Below are positions 10,801 through 15,561 of a DNA stretch of 15,561 bases, piece after piece. Within the stretch, counting starts at the first letter, position 1, and each line of letters opens with the position of its first letter. A model generated the notes under the pieces. It saw only the letters and a program-made list of their open reading frames with translations, was not told the DNA's origin and ran no database searches. Both the position numbers and the translations under genes were made by a program. The stretch is taken from NCBI GenBank assembly GCA_001430745.1, contig KQ482039.1:62412-77972 (forward strand). The letters are read 5' to 3'. The stretch is from Auxenochlorella pyrenoidosa (lineage: Eukaryota > Chlorophyta > Trebouxiophyceae > Chlorellales > Chlorellaceae).

Positions 10801-11783
10801 CCCTGGCCCGCTTCAACCAGCTGCGCGCCTCGCTGGCGCAGCATGAGGCCGTGCAGCAGCGCCTGGCCAGCCGCATGTCCAGCCTGCAGGCCTCGCCGCA
10901 GCTGCGCCCCCAGCCCGGGCTGCCAGCTGCGACGGATGCCACTGCTGCTGCCTCCTTTGTCGCTGCGCCAGCTCCCGTGGCTGCTGGCGGCAGCGATGAT
11001 GACCTGCGCCGCCTGGGGCGAAGCCTGCTTGCCTCTGGCAGCAGCGCCGCTGCCGTGTCGCTTGGTGCCGAGGAGCTGCAACCAGATAGTCAGGTGCAGC
11101 AGCAGGTGCAGCAGCAGGTTGTGCCGCTGCCCGGCACGCCAGATGACTCTGTGGTCTCTGAAGTGCAACAGCCAGATGGCCGCTGGGAACGGACCTATGC
11201 TTCTGGCCTGCTCGAGCAGCACTTTGGCAATGGCAGTACCAAGCAGCAGCTGCCCGGCAGCGGCGCCTCGCTGACCCGCTTTGCCAATGGCGACGTGAAG
11301 AAGGTGCTGCCCTGCGGCGCTGTTGAGTACTTTTATGCCGAGGTTGCCAGCTGGCAGGTCACCCACGCCTCTGGCGTCGATGTGTTCTTCTTCCCCTCTG
11401 GGCAGGTGGGCGGCGTCGCGCTGCCAAATCTTGTGTCATTCTTCCCATGCTGTGCGTTCAACTGGTGACAGCAGGGCTGGCATGCTTGTTCCTATCATTT
11501 TCACAGTCTTGTATGGGTCCTTTCGACAGAATCGCCCTGTGATGCTGCAGCCCGCACACCTGCCTGCCCACAGCGCCCCGACCCTTGCCTGTCCCAACCA
11601 CCCCGTCTGGACCACCCTCTCTCGCAGGTGGAGGCACACCACCCAGGCGGCGTCAAGGAGATCCTGTTCCCCGACGGCGCTGTGCGCAAGGTGCTGCCTG
11701 ACGGTCGGGAGCTGCCCATCAGTGCTGCGCACTTGAGCCGCGAGATCCAGCAGGCCCAGCCGGTGCCGCAGCTGGCGGCCTGA
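7871..11783 (+). CDS. SAS4: SAS-4/CPAP (CENPJ)-type centriole assembly protein with TCP10 G-box
   Basis: Complete gene of 995 codons. Exons: 7871-8437, 8649-9080, 9212-9556, 9744-9887, 10062-11405, 11628-11783; all introns are GT-AG and phase 0. The start ATG has a good context (gcgccATGc). Residues 19-27 (KPFLRCGSG) resemble the FLKRGxG motif of SAS-4/CPAP proteins. Exon 2 opens with an acidic QEFEALE segment. A coiled coil runs from about residue 405 to 549 across exons 3-5 and includes RRVLEKQSRAILKMPTK and RHKLATERLRQQVLELQ, typical of this family. A low-complexity Ala/Gln-rich linker follows. The C-terminal G-box (about 867-975) has repeated beta-strand motifs such as FANGDVKKVLPCGAVEYFYA and HHPGGVKEILFPDGAVRKVL, and is split by the last intron. 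In animals this protein controls centriole length, binds tubulin through N-terminal elements, and binds STIL/Ana2 through the G-box. Family identity is firm; function in this alga is inferred. Confidence 0.92.
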
Positions 11784-11919
11784 GCTGGGCGTGTGTGCGA
11801 GCCTTGCGGCGGCAGGTGACTGCCACTCTGTCAGCCTTGGTCGGCTTCATTACTTGCATGTTCAATGTCTCAGACTATTCTGTATGTGCTCCTCACTCCA
11901 CCCAAGTTTGCTGTCACCC

Positions 11920-11924
11920 TGTAA
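11920..11924 (+). terminator. TGTAA polyadenylation signal for SAS-4
   Basis: TGTAA, the polyadenylation signal common in chlorophyte algae, lies about 137 bases after the SAS-4 stop codon. It is the only copy I noticed between the two plus-strand genes. The motif is short, so chance cannot be excluded, but position and uniqueness fit a 3'UTR of about 150 bases. Confidence 0.6.
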
Positions 11925-12029
11925 TCCAGCCACTCCATGATCATGTCTCAAGCTACTGCATCAGCTTCAGTGCACTCCCGGTAGCAGAAGGTAATAATGG
12001 GGTTGACCCAACAATCTTGTACAGGATCT

Positions 12030-12048
12030 GAGAACGTCACGAGAACGT
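12030..12048 (+). repeat. Two GAGAACGT direct repeats 11 bases apart
   Basis: GAGAACGT occurs twice with a 3-base spacer, so the ACGT cores (12034-12037 and 12045-12048) are 11 bases apart, close to one helical turn. ACGT is the core bound by plant bZIP factors. The site lies about 430 bases before the eIF5 ATG and could be a paired binding site; this is inference. Confidence 0.4.
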
Positions 12049-12250
12049 TTCCCTGAAAATTTTGTTTGGGGACAGCAGCAGGGCCTGTATGCCTGCACAA
12101 TGCCGATGAGGCACCGCACTGTACATGAGCCGGAGCAAGCACTGTGCATTAGCCACGGCGTGCGGCGCAGCGTGGCGAACGCCGCCCGCCGCTTGGCACC
12201 CAAGTCCACCTCGCGAGTCATTCTTCGCACCACTGTTCGCCTGTTTTGGC

Positions 12251-12258
12251 AATTTAAA
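12251..12258 (+). promoter_or_regulatory. Weak TATA-like element upstream of eIF5
   Basis: AATTTAAA lies about 215 bases before the eIF5 ATG in otherwise GC-rich DNA. If it acted as a TATA box it would place transcription start near 12285. There is no supporting initiator evidence, so this is a low-confidence suggestion. Confidence 0.2.
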
Positions 12259-12468
12259 GCCTCCCTCCCGCCCACAGCCCACGCCCGCTTCACCAGCAGG
12301 CCAGTCTTCACATTGCCCCACCCTCTTGCGTCGCCGCACCCCCAGCGCGCGGACTGCTGCATGCACAGTGCCCCGGCCTCGAACCTCCAGTCATCTCTCA
12401 CTAGTCCACAGCACCCGCGGCGACTCAAGCCGCCCTCTCTTCCTTTTGGGACGTGAAAATCTGGCGCC

Positions 12469-15375
12469 ATGGCTTCTATCAACATTGGTGAGTGACAGGG
12501 TGCAACGGCGCTCCTTGCGGGCGACTCTAGAAAATTGGGCTCGTTTAGGGGCCGTCAGGCACGAGGGTTGCCACCCGGGCGAAGCGGTAGCATTCTAGGG
12601 ATCTCAGGAATGCCGCCGAGGCCGGAATTTAGGCACCTGCCGTGGCGGCTGCAGCTGCAGCGGCAGCGGTAGCGGCGCCAGAGCGGCGCCAGAACCCCCC
12701 GCAGCCGGGGCAGCAGGCGTTGCTGCGCTTGACTGAGCAACAAGCAGAAGGGATGCAGAACATCAGCAGCATGGGTTGTTGCTCTTTCACGCAGCCGGCT
12801 GCGAGCCCTGAGCCGCGATTCCTCTGCCTGGCCCCCGCAGGCGGCGAGAATGCGGGCGACGCATTCTACCGCTACAAGATGCCCAAGCTGCAGGCTCGGG
12901 TGGGTGTGGCGCGGCTCAGGGGTGGAAGGAACAGGTTCGCAGGAGCTGTAGGGAAGGCGCCCATGTGCCACCGCTGCCGCCGCCGAGGACCTCTGCATGT
13001 TGCCAGCGCCGCCCAGCGCCGCCCTGCCCGCCTGCCCCCTGCCCCGCAGATTGAGGGGCGCGGCAACGGCATCAAGACGAATGTGGTGAACAATGCCGAG
13101 ATTGCAAAGGCGCTGGAGCGGCCCGCTGACTGTGAGCTTTGCCCGCTGCCGCCGGGAGGACTGCTACTGGTGGCCTCGGCTGGCAGCTGCGCAGGGTCCC
13201 CAGGCGCCCGGCTTTGCGGTTTGCTGTACAAGGCTGCAGGCAGCAACCACTCTGGGCTGGCTGGCGCCCGAGCCCCCCCTGCATGCACCTCCCAGCTCGC
13301 CCTCGCCTGGTGCCCAGCCCAGCGGTGGCGCCCCGCTCGCTGCCGCGCCCCCCGGCCTCCCGTCGCCGCACGGCTGCCGCACGCCCTGCCCATCAAACCA
13401 CCCTCTGGCCTCCCCCTCCGCTCCGCCTCCTGTCCGTGTTTGCAGACACCCTGAAGTACTATGGCTTTGAGCTGGGTGCCATGACCAACTATGATAAGAA
13501 GAGGTGGGTCGGCCTGCTCTCAGCTGCGTCGACAGCATGGCACAGCGTCACGGGCGGGCATGGGGTCGGCAGCCCGGGGCCCCGCTGCCGCCTCATGCAG
13601 ACTCGGCGCCGCGTCTTGGACTTCCGTGCCTGCCGCGTCGCAGAGGCCGGGCACGCTCGATCCAGCCCCCACCCTTTGCTCGCCCGGCCTGGCCTGCTCC
13701 GTAACAGCAACTCGATCGTCAAGGCCGCTCGATCTAAGCCCCCCCTGTGCCCGCCCGGCCCTTTGCCCTTCCCAGCAGCGGCAACTCGATTGTCCATGGC
13801 CACTCAATTTAGCCCCTTTGCCCGCCCGCCCTGTCCCGCCCCGCAGCGGCAACTCGATCGTCAACGGCGCCCACGACGCCGGGCGGCTCAGCGAGCTGCT
13901 GGAGGGCTTTATCAAGAAGTGAGGCCTGGCGGGTGCTGGCACCGGAAGGGGCCTGGCGGGTGCTGGCGCCAGAAGGGGCCTGGCGGTGGCCTCATGATTG
14001 CCTTGCACAGCGCGACGTGGGGCCGGGCACAGCCTCGGGCGTGCGCTCCGAGGGCGCGCGCGCGGCCAGCGGGCGCCAGCAGGCGGACGTCGTCACCCAC
14101 GCTCGCTAGCAAGGCTGTTGTGGGCCGGAAACCAGGGGCGCGGAGGTCGCATCCCGCTACCCGACCCGCGCCCTGCTGCCCCCGCTGCCTCGGCCAGCTG
14201 CCCACCTACCCGCCTTGGCATCAACCCTGCTTGCCTGGGCCCGCAGGTTTGTGCAGTGCTACTCGTGCGGCAACCCCGAGACCGTCATCAAGATCCGCAA
14301 GCGCACCGAGTGCATCGAGCTCAAGTGCAAGGCGTGCGGCTTTGTGAGGTGGGAGCAGCGCCGCCGGCGGGCGGTGGCACGCGCTAGCCGCCTTGTGCGC
14401 ACCCAGCGCCGCCTCCCGTGCTGCAAGTCTTGGCACCACCTGTGTCTGTGTCGCTGCGCCCAGCCGACAGACTCCCTGCACAAAGCCTCCCTTTGGGGCT
14501 CTGGCCGCCCTGCCATATGCATCGAGGCCCGTCCCATGGTGCCCTGAGTCCTCAACTTCGAACAAGCTCCAACCCAACCCTCGCCCACCCGCTTGCAGCG
14601 ACGTGTCCCCCAAGGAGAAGCTGGTGGGGTACATCATCAAGAACCCGCCGGAGGAGAAGCTGAGCAAGGCGGAAAAGAAGTGAGGGGCGGGAAGGGGTGG
14701 TGGGGTGGGGCCGGGGCGCCGCATTGCGAGGGATGTCGAGGCGAGCTGTGGTCGCTGGGCGTCTCGCCTGCGCGCCACCTGCAGCGCGCTGCATGTGACG
14801 CTGGCTGTCTATGTGATGCCAGGGCTGCGAGCGTGCCATGCGGCACGCCTGCCTGGATGGCTGCTCAGGCTGAGGTGCACTGCTGCCCTGCCGCCTGCAG
14901 GGTGAAGAAGGCGGAGAAGGAGCGGCTCAAGGGCATTGAGGAGCTGGAGAAGAAGGAGAAGAAGGAGAAGAAGAAGAAGGAGAAGGAGGAGAAGAGGTGA
15001 GGGGGGCCGGGCGCCAAGTTGGCACTGCGCGCTCGCAGCACCAGCACCGGCCCTGCATTGCGCCCAGCCGGCCCGCCGGCCCGGCTTGCCATTCCCCCAC
15101 GGCTGCCCGCTGCCCCGATGAAGGCTGGCAGCCTGTGCAGAGGGTCCGCACTCCCATGTCGGAGGCTGCTTTCGCTGCAATGACGCCCGGCCTGCTGCCC
15201 TCTTGCCCCCCATTCTGTCTGAAAACAAAACTGGGCCGCTTTTCCGGCTCGTTTACTTGCAGGAAGCGCGAGGAGGAGGAGCCCAACGGCGACAAGGGCT
15301 CTGAGGATGGGCCCGAGGAGGATGAGGAGGAGGAGGAGGACGACGACGATGTGGAGTGGATGGCAGACACCTCTG
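12469..15375 (+). CDS. EIF5: Eukaryotic translation initiation factor 5 (eIF5), 3' end beyond the right edge
   Basis: eIF5 is the GTPase-activating protein for eIF2 in the 43S/48S pre-initiation complex. Exons: 12469-12487, 12841-12899, 13050-13131, 13446-13503, 13847-13918, 14247-14348, 14599-14679, 14901-14996, 15263-15375. All phases agree and give 227 residues before an intron that runs to the edge. The N-terminal domain has DAFYRYKMPKL, where Arg17 corresponds to the arginine finger (Arg15 in human), then GRGNGIKTNVVNNAEIAKAL and SIVNGAHDAGRL. The zinc finger uses Cys101, Cys104, Cys124 and Cys127 (CYSC...CKAC). KNPPEE follows, then a Lys/Glu-rich and an acidic linker ending DDDDVEWMADTS, close to plant eIF5. 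The eIF2-beta/eIF1-binding W2 domain is missing only because the window ends. Start chosen for its strong Kozak context and agreement with the family N-terminus. Housekeeping gene, nothing broken. Confidence 0.95.
12488..12840 (+). other. eIF5 intron 1 (353 bases)
   Basis: This intron starts gtgagtgaca after a 19-base first coding exon and ends gcccccgcag. It contains a GCG/GCA-rich stretch at about 12640-12700, but no exon-like segment or structured RNA was recognised. Confidence 0.8.
13132..13445 (+). other. eIF5 intron 3 (314 bases)
   Basis: The intron starts gtgagctttg within the codon for Tyr54 (phase 1) and ends gtttgcag. It is C-rich near its 3' end, consistent with a long pyrimidine tract. 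Nothing else was recognised in it. Confidence 0.8.
13640..13870 (+). repeat. Imperfect ~70-base tandem array repeating the exon-5 splice acceptor of eIF5
   Basis: The start of eIF5 exon 5 (cagcggcaactcgatcgtca, 13843-13862) has two diverged copies upstream within the same intron. One has CAACTCGATCGTCAAGGCC from 13708; the other has GGCAACTCGATTGTCCATGG from 13781. Spacing between copies is 74 and 68 bases. The intervals between them also correspond: CTCGATC/CTCAATT followed by a C-rich CCTTTGCCCGCCCGGCC-like stretch recurs at about 13656, 13728 and 13803. The array thus copies the pyrimidine tract, acceptor and first codons of the exon. Copy 2 keeps a plausible acceptor (ttcccagcag) and, if used, would read SGNSIVHGHSI then TAG. 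Confidence 0.8.
13919..14246 (+). other. eIF5 intron 5 (328 bases)
   Basis: The intron starts gtgaggcctg and ends gcccgcag. Apart from the 27-base tandem repeat at its start and a GCGCGC-rich patch around 14040-14070, I see no exon-like segment in it. Confidence 0.8.
13923..13992 (+). repeat. 27-base tandem repeat at the start of eIF5 intron 5
   Basis: Two near-identical 27-base units (13923-13949 and 13950-13976), each beginning GGCCTGGCGGGTGCTGGC and ending with GAAGG or AGAAGG, are followed by a partial third unit (from 13977). The array begins four bases after the donor GT at 13919. It is low-complexity and GC-rich; no function is evident. Confidence 0.85.
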
Positions 15376-15561
15376 GTGGGTGCTGCGCTGCGGCGCGTTG
15401 GAGGGTGCTGCGGCGTGTTGGCGCAACCCGTGTGTGACCGAGCTGGGCAGGCGGGATGCCGGCAGCTGCGCGAGTGAGGAAGGCTTTCGTCGGCGCCTGT
15501 GGCAGCTCTGGCCCGTTGGGCTTCCCTGCTCCTTGGCCGGTTTGGAGACTTGTGTGTGGTT

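Larger units (their letters stand above)
11925..12468 (+). promoter_or_regulatory. Intergenic region and 5'UTR/promoter of eIF5
   Basis: About 540 bases between the SAS-4 polyadenylation signal and the eIF5 start. No coding sequence is recognised. It contains a direct repeat of GAGAACGT (12030-12037 and 12041-12048), a TATA-like aatttaaa (12251-12258), and a pyrimidine-rich stretch (about 12432-12446) shortly before the start codon. The start itself sits in an excellent context, gcgccATGGCT. The exact promoter and transcription start cannot be fixed from sequence. Confidence 0.5.

Noticed and set aside
10437..11366. 309-codon minus-strand frame
   Set aside because: It is antisense to the large SAS-4 exon encoding the coiled coil and G-box; its open state is a by-product of GC-rich codons.
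15376..15561. Further eIF5 coding exon at the right edge
   Set aside because: After the donor gtgggtgctg no segment resembling the next plant eIF5 exon (EAA-rich start of the linker/W2) was found; it is read as intron continuing past the window.

Overview
This looks like nuclear DNA of a unicellular green alga, probably of a Chlorella-like (trebouxiophyte) or chlorophycean kind. The sequence is visibly very GC-rich. Genes are broken into many short exons by GT-AG introns of roughly 140-350 bases, one gene ends near a TGTAA polyadenylation signal of the green-algal type, and the kinesin is of the KCBP class found in plants and green algae. The species assignment is inference; no organelle, bacterial or viral gene was seen.

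Three protein-coding genes fill the window. (1) On the minus strand, from about 6.4 kb down to and beyond the left edge, lies a kinesin-like calmodulin-binding protein (KCBP: MyTH4-FERM-coiled coil-C-terminal kinesin motor). Eighteen exons join in frame. The window stops just after the motor P-loop exon, so the rest of the motor and the calmodulin-binding tail are off the left side. The first coding exon is not resolved. (2) On the plus strand, 7871-11783, lies a complete six-exon gene for a SAS-4/CPAP (CENPJ)-type centriole assembly protein of 995 residues, with an N-terminal FLxxGxG motif, a long coiled coil and a C-terminal TCP10 'G-box' domain. (3) On the plus strand, 12469 to the right edge, lies translation initiation factor eIF5. 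Nine exons are seen, covering the GTPase-activating N-terminal domain, the zinc finger and the charged linker. The C-terminal W2 domain is off the right side.

The KCBP and SAS-4 genes are divergent, separated by about 1.47 kb that holds no convincing gene and presumably carries both promoters. Both products act on microtubules (minus-end motor; centriole and tubulin assembly), so shared expression is plausible but unproven. SAS-4 and eIF5 are co-directional, about 0.69 kb apart.

I found no evidence of a novel defence, mobile or biosynthetic system; the gene content is ordinary. The most unusual structure is inside eIF5: the intron before exon 5 carries an imperfect tandem array (about 70-base period) that repeats the splice acceptor and the start of exon 5. 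A 27-base tandem repeat lies in the intron just after the same exon.
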